Positions 19,625 through 27,341 of a stretch of 64,000 bases of DNA are shown one piece after another (the first letter of the stretch is position 1; each line of letters begins with the position of its first letter). The stretch is taken from assembly GCF_002086485.1 (NCBI RefSeq), contig NZ_MVHF01000012.1, positions 62,001 to 126,000 on the forward strand, given 5' to 3'. This stretch comes from Mycobacterium aquaticum (lineage in GTDB: Bacteria > Actinomycetota > Actinomycetes > Mycobacteriales > Mycobacteriaceae). The notes beneath the pieces were generated by a model that worked only from the letters and a program-made list of their open reading frames with translations, had not been told where the DNA came from and did not search any database. A program made the translations under genes and the position numbers.

Positions 19625-20583
19625 GTAAGGCTCCTTGTCCGCGCGTTACCGGATGCGACGGCGGGCGCCGCCGGTGCTTCACCGCGCTTCTCGTCGCTGT
19701 AGACCATCAGGGTGGAGCCCAGCAGCGCCAGCACGATGCCAACAGCTCCGTAAGGGGTGGGCAGGGTGTGATAGGCGACCAGTGACACCACGATGGTCAG
19801 CGCAGGCGCCAACGCGTTGGTGGTGGGTGCGACGATACTGGCCTTGCCGCGATGCAGCGCCATCACCAGAAACAGCGCACCGACCGCGTTCAGCAGCTGC
19901 GTTGCCGCCGTCAGAACTGGTGCCTGCCAGGGATATCCGGTCGGGATACCACCCATGGACAGCACCGCGACCGGGATGAGGAGGATCGCGCTGATCGCCA
20001 TCCAGCCGAAGGTAGTGGCTTCGTTGACGCCGATCGTCGCGGTCTTTCGCATGAAGTAGGCCTGCACTCCCCAGGCCACGCAGATCAGGACTGCCAGGGG
20101 AAGCCATGGACCGGATGAGCCTGCGGAGTCGGCGCTCGTGATGCTGAACAGCACGATCGCCGCCAGTGCGGCGAGGAGGCCGACAACCGCGAGGGCGCTG
20201 ATCCGTTCCCGGAGCAGAACCATCGCCATCACCACGGTGATGGCCGGCGAGATCGAGACGATGGGAAAGATCAGATACGCCGGGCCCATGGTGAGCGCCT
20301 GGAACAACAGCAATTGCCCACCGGCGCCGGTGATCCCGATGAGAAGGCCGTAGACCGCGGCGCGTGGCCGCCGGTCGAAGCGTTGGCCTCGCAGCGCGAA
20401 CACTGCCGGAATGATCATGGTCAGCGCCCAGATGCTGTAGATCATTTCATCGGGGTAGCCGTATTTCGTTGCGGGTAGCGCAGACCAGGCGCCCCAGACC
20501 CCCCAGAACAGGATCAGGAGCGTGGCGTAGAAGATCCAGCCACGGCGGTGGCCGGTCGAGGTGGGGACTGTCGCATCGGTCAT
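19621..20583 (-). CDS. EamA/DMT-family permease in sugar operon
   Basis: The 320-residue protein has about ten hydrophobic segments in two halves, including FWGVWGAWSALPATKYGY, IFPIVSISPAITVVMAM and PTTNALAPALTIVVSLVAY. This is the inverted-repeat architecture of drug/metabolite transporters. The C-terminal tail is basic. It lies inside the sugar operon between the kinase and the GH4 gene, so it may carry a sugar, an amino-sugar or a metabolite out of the cell or a monosaccharide in. Direction and substrate are unknown. Confidence 0.82.
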   Translation of the reverse strand: MTDATVPTSTGHRRGWIFYATLLILFWGVWGAWSALPATKYGYPDEMIYSIWALTMIIPAVFALRGQRFDRRPRAAVYGLLIGITGAGGQLLLFQALTMGPAYLIFPIVSISPAITVVMAMVLLRERISALAVVGLLAALAAIVLFSITSADSAGSSGPWLPLAVLICVAWGVQAYFMRKTATIGVNEATTFGWMAISAILLIPVAVLSMGGIPTGYPWQAPVLTAATQLLNAVGALFLVMALHRGKASIVAPTTNALAPALTIVVSLVAYHTLPTPYGAVGIVLALLGSTLMVYSDEKRGEAPAAPAVASGNARTRSLT

Positions 20584-20604
20584 GTCGGAGTCACTTTGTT
20601 CGGA

Positions 20605-21576
20605 TCATGCCTGGGTGGCTGTGAGTTGGTGGAGCGCAGATGAACTCAGCGGATGGCCGCTGCGCTTGGCCGCGTAGAGGGCCGCACCGACCGCGGGGTC
20701 CAGCAGCGGACGCTGCAGGTCGTACTTGGCGGGGAGCTCTTGGAGCGCGGCGACGAACAGATCCCGAAAACCCTCGTCGGAGAACATTCCGCCCGAGTAG
20801 GACACGGGGACCGGTTCATGTTCGGTGAATCCGATGAGCGTCCGGTTGGTTTCGACCAGTGCGACCAGTTCGGCCGCCGCAACCGACAAGATCTGTCGAG
20901 CAGCGTCGTCACCGCTACGGGCGGCCTGACACACGGTAGTCGCCAGGGCAGCAATGGAACTGCGGTTTCCGGACCACTTCTCGATCACCAGACTCACGGC
21001 GTCGAGGTCGCCGCGCAGCTGCAGGCGCTCCCTGAGAAGCGCGTGCAGCGGACCGGGTTTCAGTCTTCCGTCACTCATCCGGCTGAATGCGTTCAGCCCT
21101 TGTGTGGCAACCCAGTACGCCGAACCTTCGTCGCCGAACAGTTCGCCCCAGCCGCCCACCCGGCGCCCGACACCGCGGCGCTCGCCGTACGTCATCGAAC
21201 CGGTACCGCAGATGACGTTGACGCCGTCCTCGCACGCCAGCGAGCCGGCCCAGCCGCACACCATGTCGTTGTCGCAGCGGTAGCGGTCGTGACCGAGTAC
21301 CCGCGCGGGGACGGCGTCGAGCCGGTCGATATCGCCGCTGGACTCACCGTATCCGGGGATGCCGAAGAATGCGGCGTCGATATCTGCGGTGTCGATGCCC
21401 GCGAGTCCGCAAATCTCGGTAATACCCCGCACCAGAACACGTTCTACGAGCTCGAAACCGTCGTTGAAGTAGTACGAGGTCGGTGCCGTCGCCCGGGCCA
21501 CGATGTGCCCGGAATCGTCGATCAAGGCGAACGCGGTCTTCGAACCGCCGCCGTCAACTCCGAGATAACGCGCCAT
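20605..21576 (-). CDS. BadF/BadG/NagK-type sugar kinase
   Basis: The protein of 323 residues opens MARYLGVDGGGSKTAFALID, the phosphate-1 loop of the BadF/N-acetylhexosamine kinase branch of the ASKHA fold. Later motifs are NVICGTGSMTYGERRG, GGWGELFGDEGSAYW and SYSGGMFSD. The most likely job in this operon is phosphorylating N-acetylgalactosamine, galactosamine or a related hexosamine with ATP (inference). It lies six bases after the agaS stop and 21 bases before the EamA gene. Confidence 0.85.
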   Translation of the reverse strand: MARYLGVDGGGSKTAFALIDDSGHIVARATAPTSYYFNDGFELVERVLVRGITEICGLAGIDTADIDAAFFGIPGYGESSGDIDRLDAVPARVLGHDRYRCDNDMVCGWAGSLACEDGVNVICGTGSMTYGERRGVGRRVGGWGELFGDEGSAYWVATQGLNAFSRMSDGRLKPGPLHALLRERLQLRGDLDAVSLVIEKWSGNRSSIAALATTVCQAARSGDDAARQILSVAAAELVALVETNRTLIGFTEHEPVPVSYSGGMFSDEGFRDLFVAALQELPAKYDLQRPLLDPAVGAALYAAKRSGHPLSSSALHQLTATQA

Positions 21577-21582
21577 CGTCGC

Positions 21583-22734
21583 TCACCGCGCTTCCAGGTC
21601 GGAAGGTGAAATCGGATGGATCGTGACACCTTGCACCACCCGGCTGACCTCACCGGACGGGAACGGATTGTCCGGTGTCTTGCCGTGTTCGAGCGCGGTG
21701 AACAGCGCGAGGTACTGCGCGAACACCAGGTACGGCAATGCGGCCTGCGCGTCGTCCAGATGGGCTAGTCCCGGCAGCACGGTCGCCGTGCCCAACTCCT
21801 GCGGAATCGGTTCGCAACTGAGCACTCTCACGGCGTCGGGGCTCAGCTGGGCGCGCAGTTCGGCGACGATGTCCAGGTCATAACGGCGCGTGTAGGGATC
21901 GTTCGAAACGTACACCACCACAAGGGTGCAACCGTCGAGAACCGACTTGGGTCCGTGCCGAAAGCCCAGGGGGGAATCGAAATACGTGACGACGACGCCT
22001 GCGGTGAGTTCGAGCAGTTTCAGGGCCGACTCTTGTGCCAGCCCCGCCAAGGCTCCGCTGCCGAGGTAGACGATGCGCTGCGGGCCACTCTGCGCCAGCG
22101 CCCGGATATCGGGCTGCAGAGTCGCCACATGCTCGGCGGCCTGCGCCAAGGCCTCGACGTTCCCGCGTCCCGCCGGGCCCAGGGTCAGCAGGCACGACAG
22201 CAGCATCGAGGTCAGGCTGGAGGTCATCGCGAAGCCCGTGTCGTTGGTGCGCTCCGGCAGGTAGACCACGCGGGAGTTCGCGCGGTCGCGGTGTGCCCGG
22301 CCCAATTCCCCGGTGCGGTCGCACGTGTAGACCAGATGCCAGATGTCGGTGACGAGTTCGTCGGCAAGCGCCGTGGTCGCAAGGCTTTCCGGGCTGTTGC
22401 CGGACCGGCCGAACGACACCATCAGCGTCGGGGTGTCCGGCTCCAGGTGGTCGCGTGGGGCGGCGACGATGTCGGTCGTGGCGATGGGTTCGACGCGGCA
22501 GCCAAGATGCCGCCGCAGCGCCGGCGCCGCGATCTGACCGATGAACGCCGAGCTGCCCGCCCCGGTCAGGATGACCCGCAAGCCGGGCCGTTCGGTGATC
22601 CCGCGGAGGAAGCGGGCGAGACCCTCATCAGTTTCGCCTCCGACCTCTCGCCAAGCGTCCGGCTGCTGGCCGATCTCGAGAATCGTTGCGCCACCCTCTT
22701 CTTGGGCGGGAACTTGAATTTGTGAGCTAGTCAT
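21583..22734 (-). CDS. agaS: AgaS-type SIS-domain aldose-ketose isomerase/deaminase
   Basis: The 383-residue protein carries two SIS domains. VILTGAGSSAFIG and LMVSFGRSGNSPES lie in the first, YLGSGALAGLAQES and FDSPLGFRHGPKSVLDG in the second. The last motif is characteristic of AgaS/GlmS-like enzymes. AgaS turns galactosamine-6-phosphate into tagatose-6-phosphate plus ammonia, feeding the tagatose-bisphosphate aldolase encoded upstream. It overlaps the kbaZ stop by eight bases. The substrate call rests on family and context. Confidence 0.83.
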   Translation of the reverse strand: MTSSQIQVPAQEEGGATILEIGQQPDAWREVGGETDEGLARFLRGITERPGLRVILTGAGSSAFIGQIAAPALRRHLGCRVEPIATTDIVAAPRDHLEPDTPTLMVSFGRSGNSPESLATTALADELVTDIWHLVYTCDRTGELGRAHRDRANSRVVYLPERTNDTGFAMTSSLTSMLLSCLLTLGPAGRGNVEALAQAAEHVATLQPDIRALAQSGPQRIVYLGSGALAGLAQESALKLLELTAGVVVTYFDSPLGFRHGPKSVLDGCTLVVVYVSNDPYTRRYDLDIVAELRAQLSPDAVRVLSCEPIPQELGTATVLPGLAHLDDAQAALPYLVFAQYLALFTALEHGKTPDNPFPSGEVSRVVQGVTIHPISPSDLEAR

Positions 22735-24062
22735 CGGTATCTCCGGTGGTCAAGGGTTGTGCGGTACGGCAGGCATCGGCGTAGGGCCGCAAGGCGTCGC
22801 GTATTCGGTCGATCACCAACGCCTGCGCGGTGGGCGCCAGCTCGCCGGTTCGGATTCGTTCGTACTGGGTCGGCAGGAACTGGCTGATGAGGGGCATGGG
22901 GATACCACTGCGGTCGAGGTTGGCCAGCAATGTGTTTCGGGCGGTCTCCACCTCGTCGTCGGCCCAGTAGTAGCGGAGCCGATCGCTGTAGCTGTACCGG
23001 CGAGCGGTGCGCTGGGTGACCGGGTCACCTTCGTAGTAGGCCTGCCAGTGCGCTGGCTCGGCGAGCATCCTGCGTTCGACGACATCGACGAGGTTTGACC
23101 GGGCCGGCCGCGCGACGAGCTCGTCTTCGACGTGCGCCAGCGCGAAGAGCGCCTCGCGCATCGCGAAGGTGAGCAGGTCCGACTTTGAGTATCGCCCAAT
23201 GATCCTCCACCAGCTCCCGCAGCTGTGCCGGGCGTTGATAGTCGGTGGAATGCGCCTCGAAGACGAGGTGGTCTTCGCCATCGAGGACGTGGCGCAGTTC
23301 GGTGGTCGCGTCGCGCTGGTAGTCGATGACGTTCAGATGATCGAATTCCACACCGGGTTGCACCACGAGGGCGACGACCCGCGGCCACACATGCTCCAGT
23401 GCCGCCTCCGCGAAGGCCGACCGGTGCGCCGCGATGGTGCGCAGGGCTCGTTCGGCAGGCGTCGGGGTGAGCCGGCTCAGGGTTTCGTGCGCTCCACCGG
23501 GTACCGGTACCTCTGTGCCGATGACGTACACCGGGCCGTCGCGCCCTGCGCGGTGCGCGGCATCCTCGGCGACCCGCATCAACCGTGCAGTGCGGGCCGC
23601 CACCACCTCATCGGAGAGGACCGTCGGGTCGTCCGCGCAGGACATGCTGCAGTCGATGTGGATCTTGCTGTACCCGGCCTCGACATACGCGGCGATCAGG
23701 ACATCCGCTTTTTCCATTGCCGTGCAGGCATTCTCGTGCTGCCACCGGTTGGGCCCCAGGTGGTCTCCGCCGAGCACGACGCGGTCGCGCGGAAACCCGT
23801 ACTCATCGGCGATGCCCAACACGAGGTCACGGAATTCTGCCGGGCGCAGACCGGTGTAGCCACCGAACTGGTCGACCTGATTCGACGTGGCTTCGATGAG
23901 CACATAACTATGGTCGGCGGTGGCCTGGGTCAGAGCCGCCGCCACTACCGTCGGATGCGCCGAGCACACGGAGTAGACGCCGACGGATTCACCGCTCTTG
24001 TGTCCTCGGATTGTTCGAGCGATCCGGTTGTCCGGCAATGTGTTCGGGTGGATATCGGTCAT
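22727..24062 (-). pseudogene. kbaZ: Tagatose-1,6-bisphosphate aldolase subunit KbaZ/GatZ, frameshifted
   Basis: Two overlapping frames together spell one KbaZ/GatZ protein. The first (from ATG 24062) carries VGVYSVCSAHPTVVAAAL, VLGGDHLGPNRWQHE and VEDHWAILKVGPA. The second carries the tail LLTFAMREALFALAHVEDEL, YYEGDPVTQRTARRYSYSDR and LPTQYERIR. The join is near 23170-23195 and needs a net +1 or -2 base change; without it the first frame ends in arginine-rich noise at 23025. KbaZ is required for full activity and stability of the KbaY aldolase in other bacteria. No slippery heptamer was seen, so a mutation or sequencing error is likelier than programmed shifting. The start overlaps the kbaY stop (ATGA). 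Confidence 0.85.
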
Positions 24063-24946
24063 CGCGTCTGCGCCTCCCCTGCGATCACGGCCTGCCGCGA
24101 CGATCCGACGGCCCGACACAGTTCGGCCACCGTGTCGCCGATCGCCTGACGGCCGGCCTTCAGGTACCCGCGCGGGTCGGTCACGGCAGCGTCGGCGGCG
24201 AGCACGTCTCGTACAGCACCGGTCAAGGCGACGTTGAGCGCGGTTCCGATGTTGACCTTGCGGATGCCCGCATCCACGGCCTGCCGGAGCTGGCTGTGCG
24301 GAACTCCGGAAGAGCCGTGCAGGACAAGAGGAATCGGTACCCGCTCGGCCAGCTCGTTGATCAGGGCGAGGTCGAGACGGGCATCGCGGACTGTCATCGC
24401 ATGCGTGCTGCCCACGGCCACCGCGAGGCCGTCGACGCCGGTCTGCGCGGCGAACTCCGCCGCTTCGTCGGGGTCGGTCCGAGCCCCCGAGGCGTGCGCA
24501 TCACCCTTGCCGCCGATCTCACCGAGCTCGGCCTCGACCCACAGGCCTGCCTGGTGCGCGGCTGTGGCGAAGGACCGGGTGCGATCGACATTGTCCTGAT
24601 ACGGCAGCTGGGCGGCGTCGACCATGATCGATGTGATGCCCAGCGCTGCAGCGCTGGCGATGGCATCGTCGAGCAGAGCCGTATCGCGAAAATGGTCCAG
24701 GTGCACAGCGATTGGCACCACACTGCCCTCGGCGATGCGGGCGCACGCCGAGGCCACCGGCACGATGCGGCCGCCGTGGAAGCGCACGGTGTTCTCGCTG
24801 ATCTGCATGATGACCGCGGCGCCCGCGTGTTCGGCTCCGGCCGCGATGCCCTCGGCATGCTCGATGGTGATGACGTTGAACGCCAGGACAACCGAGCGCG
24901 CGGCGGTCGCGGATGCAATGAGATCGGTGGTGGCGGCCAGGGTCAC
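24059..24946 (-). CDS. kbaY: Class II ketose-bisphosphate aldolase (KbaY/GatY type)
   Basis: The 295-residue protein has the zinc motif VHLDHFRD, the second metal region VEAELGEIGG, and LVLHGSSGVP followed by GIRKVNIGTALN, all in class II aldolase order. It cleaves tagatose-1,6-bisphosphate (or fructose-1,6-bisphosphate) to DHAP and glyceraldehyde-3-phosphate. It is the first gene of the operon, starting GTG 24946, with its promoter in the interval shared with the divergent DeoR-type regulator. Confidence 0.87.
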   Translation of the reverse strand: MTLAATTDLIASATAARSVVLAFNVITIEHAEGIAAGAEHAGAAVIMQISENTVRFHGGRIVPVASACARIAEGSVVPIAVHLDHFRDTALLDDAIASAAALGITSIMVDAAQLPYQDNVDRTRSFATAAHQAGLWVEAELGEIGGKGDAHASGARTDPDEAAEFAAQTGVDGLAVAVGSTHAMTVRDARLDLALINELAERVPIPLVLHGSSGVPHSQLRQAVDAGIRKVNIGTALNVALTGAVRDVLAADAAVTDPRGYLKAGRQAIGDTVAELCRAVGSSRQAVIAGEAQTR

Positions 24947-25020
24947 GAGGCCACCCGTGATGGTGGGAGGGTGCTGTCGAACATTCGTCGATCATGAAAA
25001 GCTCGCTCAATACGCGCAAT

Positions 25021-25052
25021 ACTGATCCACAAAACGATCAGTAAAACTGATT
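25021..25052. promoter_or_regulatory. Putative operator of the DeoR/AgaR-type repressor
   Basis: ACTGATC (25021-25027) and GATCAGT (25036-25042) form a perfect inverted repeat, and a third copy ACTGATT follows at 25046-25052. They lie between the divergent kbaY and deoR-type start codons. Repeated heptamers of this kind suit a multimeric DeoR-family repressor. Confidence 0.65.
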
Positions 25053-25083
25053 GTCTCTACCGTCAGCCCAGGGAGCCACACCG

Positions 25084-25872
25084 ATGTCGATCAAACGCAC
25101 CGACCGAATGCGCGAAGTGCTTTCGCTTCTGCGGGACCGTGGCGAAGTGGCCTCGCAGGTACTGTGCACCGAGCTGCGAGTGTCTGCTGCGACACTTCGC
25201 CGCGATCTCAGCGAACTCGAGGACCAGGGTCTTCTGGTGCGCACGCATGGCGGAGCGCGCGCGCTCGACCCCAGCGGCAGCGAGATCCCGGTGCGGCTTC
25301 GTGATCACCGGATGGTCGCGATCAAACGCCGGATCGCCCAGCATGCGGCCGCACTTGTGCCGGCGGGCCAGCAGTCGGTCGCATTGACGGGGGGCATCAC
25401 CACGGGCGAGGTGGCCCGCGCGCTGAAGGGACGCCCGCAGATGACGGTGGTCACCAACTCGCTCACCATCGCCGCCGACTGCGCCGTAGATGCGCACATG
25501 AAGGTGATCATGACTGGCGGCCTGGTGCGGTCGAATTCCCTTGAGGCCGTTGGTCCTATGTCAGAGCACGCGTTTCAGGTCATCACCGTGGGCACCGCGA
25601 TTCTCGGTGCCGACGGCATGTCGGCCGAAGTGGGTGCGACGACATTCGACGAGGCGGAGGCCCGCACGGCCATCGCGATGGCGACCAATGCTCAACGTGT
25701 CGTGGTAGCCGTCGACGGTTCGAAGATCGGCAAGGTGACACTGGCAAAGATGGTGGCGCTCAACCAGATCGATCACCTGGTGACCGATTCCACGGCCGAT
25801 GCCGAACAGTTGCGGCTCATCGCGGCTGCGGGAGTGGACGTGCACGTTGTGGAGGTCGGCGACAGCTTCTGA
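25084..25872 (+). CDS. DeoR/GlpR-family repressor of the sugar operon
   Basis: The protein (262 residues) has an N-terminal winged helix (MREVLSLLRDRGEVASQ ... VSAATLRRDLSELEDQGLL, then RTHGGA) of the DeoR family. The sugar-phosphate sensor domain carries VALTGGITTGEVARAL, VTNSLTIA, GADGMSAEVG and AVDGSKIGKV. The inducer is probably a phosphorylated sugar such as tagatose- or galactosamine-phosphate (inference). ATG 25084 is preceded by AGGGAG; an ATG 11 codons upstream lacks one. It is divergent from the operon it most likely controls. Confidence 0.9.
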   Translation: MSIKRTDRMREVLSLLRDRGEVASQVLCTELRVSAATLRRDLSELEDQGLLVRTHGGARALDPSGSEIPVRLRDHRMVAIKRRIAQHAAALVPAGQQSVALTGGITTGEVARALKGRPQMTVVTNSLTIAADCAVDAHMKVIMTGGLVRSNSLEAVGPMSEHAFQVITVGTAILGADGMSAEVGATTFDEAEARTAIAMATNAQRVVVAVDGSKIGKVTLAKMVALNQIDHLVTDSTADAEQLRLIAAAGVDVHVVEVGDSF

Positions 25873-25877
25873 CGTCG

Positions 25878-27284
25878 TCACCGCAGGACGCGTGCGATGG
25901 TCCCACCGGCTGCCCGCAACCGGTCCGGGGTGTGTGAGGCGTAGCCCAGCACGAGCCCTGGTGGCCCCGGCAGCCGCCGATGCCACGACAACGGGTGCAC
26001 CAGAACACCGGCTGCACGCAACTCGTCGGCCAGCGCCACGTCATCGGTACCGGCTGGCAGCGTGACCAACAGGTGCAGCCCCGCGGCCACCCCGGTGACC
26101 GTTGCCGCAGGCAACGCGCCGGACAGGCTCTGCAGCAGGGCATCTCGTCTGGCCCGGTGCCTGGCCCGGACCAGCCTGACATGCCGGTCGTACTCCCCCG
26201 ATTCGAGCAGCCGCGCCAACACCAGCTGCGGCACAGTGGGGCTGCCCAGATCGGTGGCATGTTTGGCGGCCACCAGCTCGGCGAAGCGGCTGCGCGGCGG
26301 CACCAGCCATCCCAGCCGCAGCGCGGGCGCCAGGCTCTTCGAGGTGCTGCCGGTGTAGGCGATGCGGTCCGGCGCGGTCGGGTGCAGAGCGGGGACAGGC
26401 GCGCGGTCATAGCGATATTCGGCGTCGTAGTCGTCCTCGATGATCAAGGCGCCATCCCACGCCAGCAGTTCCCGCCGTCGCTGGGGAGCCAGCACCACGC
26501 CTGTCGGGAACTGGTGCGCCGGCGTCAGGAAGGCCACTGCGGCACCGGAGTTGGTGAGCGCGTCCACGCGGATGCCGTCGTCGTCGACCGGCACCGGCAC
26601 CGCGCGCAAGCCCCAGTATTCGAGTTCTTCGACGGCACCGCGCGAGCCGGGATCCTCGACCGCGATTTCCTCGGTTCCCTCCCGGTGCAGCTGCTGGGCG
26701 AGCAAAGCCATGGACTGCGCCACTCCGGCGACGACGAGGATGTCCTCGGGGTCGACCCGGAGTCCGCGTGTGCGTCCCAGCCAGGGAGCCAGCGCGGCGC
26801 GCAGTCGCGGGTGCCCGCGAGGGTCTCCGTAGCCGAGGTCTTCGGGCGCGGCCTCGGCCAGCACGGCGCGTTCGGCGCGCAGCCACGTGCTGCGCGGGAA
26901 CGCCGAGAGATCAGGCACGCCTGGCGAGAGGTCGATGCCCTCGGCGAGGGTCAACCGCGGGTGCGGAAGTCTGTGCGTCTCGAAGCGAGGTGCGGCCCGC
27001 GCCGACGACCGGTCCGGCCGGGCGAGCACCACGGTCCCGCCGCCGGAGCGCCCGCTGACCAGACCTTCGTCGGTGAGCCTGCGGTATGCCTCGACCACCA
27101 CGCCACGCGAGACCCCCAGCTCGCCGGCCAGCACGCGGGTGGCGGGCAATCGGATGCCGGCCACGAGCCTGCCATCGGAAATCGCGGCACGGAACGCATC
27201 GGTGAGCCACGCGGTGAGACCACGGCCCGGTGCGGTCGCTGGGTCGAGCTGAAGGAAATCTGCCCCGAAAGAAGCTTGGTCCAC
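25878..27284 (-). CDS. MocR-type GntR/aminotransferase-like regulator
   Basis: An N-terminal winged helix (GLTAWLTDAFRAAISDGRL ... LGVSRGVVVEAYRRLTDEG) is fused to an aminotransferase fold I domain. That domain carries LSPGVPDLSAFP, IEDDYDAEYRYDR and the PLP lysine in YTGSTSKSLAPALRLGW. MocR proteins sense PLP or amino-acid adducts and usually control an adjacent, divergent gene, here an EamA exporter. Start choice: GTG 27284 leaves about 57 bases for a shared control region; ATG 27335 is also in frame but leaves only six bases to the divergent start. Neither has a strong ribosome site. Confidence 0.87.
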   Translation of the reverse strand: MDQASFGADFLQLDPATAPGRGLTAWLTDAFRAAISDGRLVAGIRLPATRVLAGELGVSRGVVVEAYRRLTDEGLVSGRSGGGTVVLARPDRSSARAAPRFETHRLPHPRLTLAEGIDLSPGVPDLSAFPRSTWLRAERAVLAEAAPEDLGYGDPRGHPRLRAALAPWLGRTRGLRVDPEDILVVAGVAQSMALLAQQLHREGTEEIAVEDPGSRGAVEELEYWGLRAVPVPVDDDGIRVDALTNSGAAVAFLTPAHQFPTGVVLAPQRRRELLAWDGALIIEDDYDAEYRYDRAPVPALHPTAPDRIAYTGSTSKSLAPALRLGWLVPPRSRFAELVAAKHATDLGSPTVPQLVLARLLESGEYDRHVRLVRARHRARRDALLQSLSGALPAATVTGVAAGLHLLVTLPAGTDDVALADELRAAGVLVHPLSWHRRLPGPPGLVLGYASHTPDRLRAAGGTIARVLR

Positions 27285-27320
27285 CAAATGTGTCCATTCT
27301 TGGTGCTGTTTGTTGGACCA
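27276..27320. promoter_or_regulatory. Putative MocR operator between divergent genes
   Basis: TTGGTCCA (27276-27283) and TTGGACCA (27313-27320) contain inverted TGGTCCA/TGGACCA half-sites whose starts are 37 bases apart. They sit between the MocR and EamA genes. TGGTCCA-like half-sites are, from memory, usual for MocR regulators. Confidence 0.5.
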
Positions 27321-27341
27321 TGATTCAGCCAGCATGGGCTC

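Noticed and set aside
22727..24062. Programmed frameshifting in kbaZ
   Set aside because: No slippery heptamer or downstream pseudoknot was evident, and this gene family is not known to use recoding.
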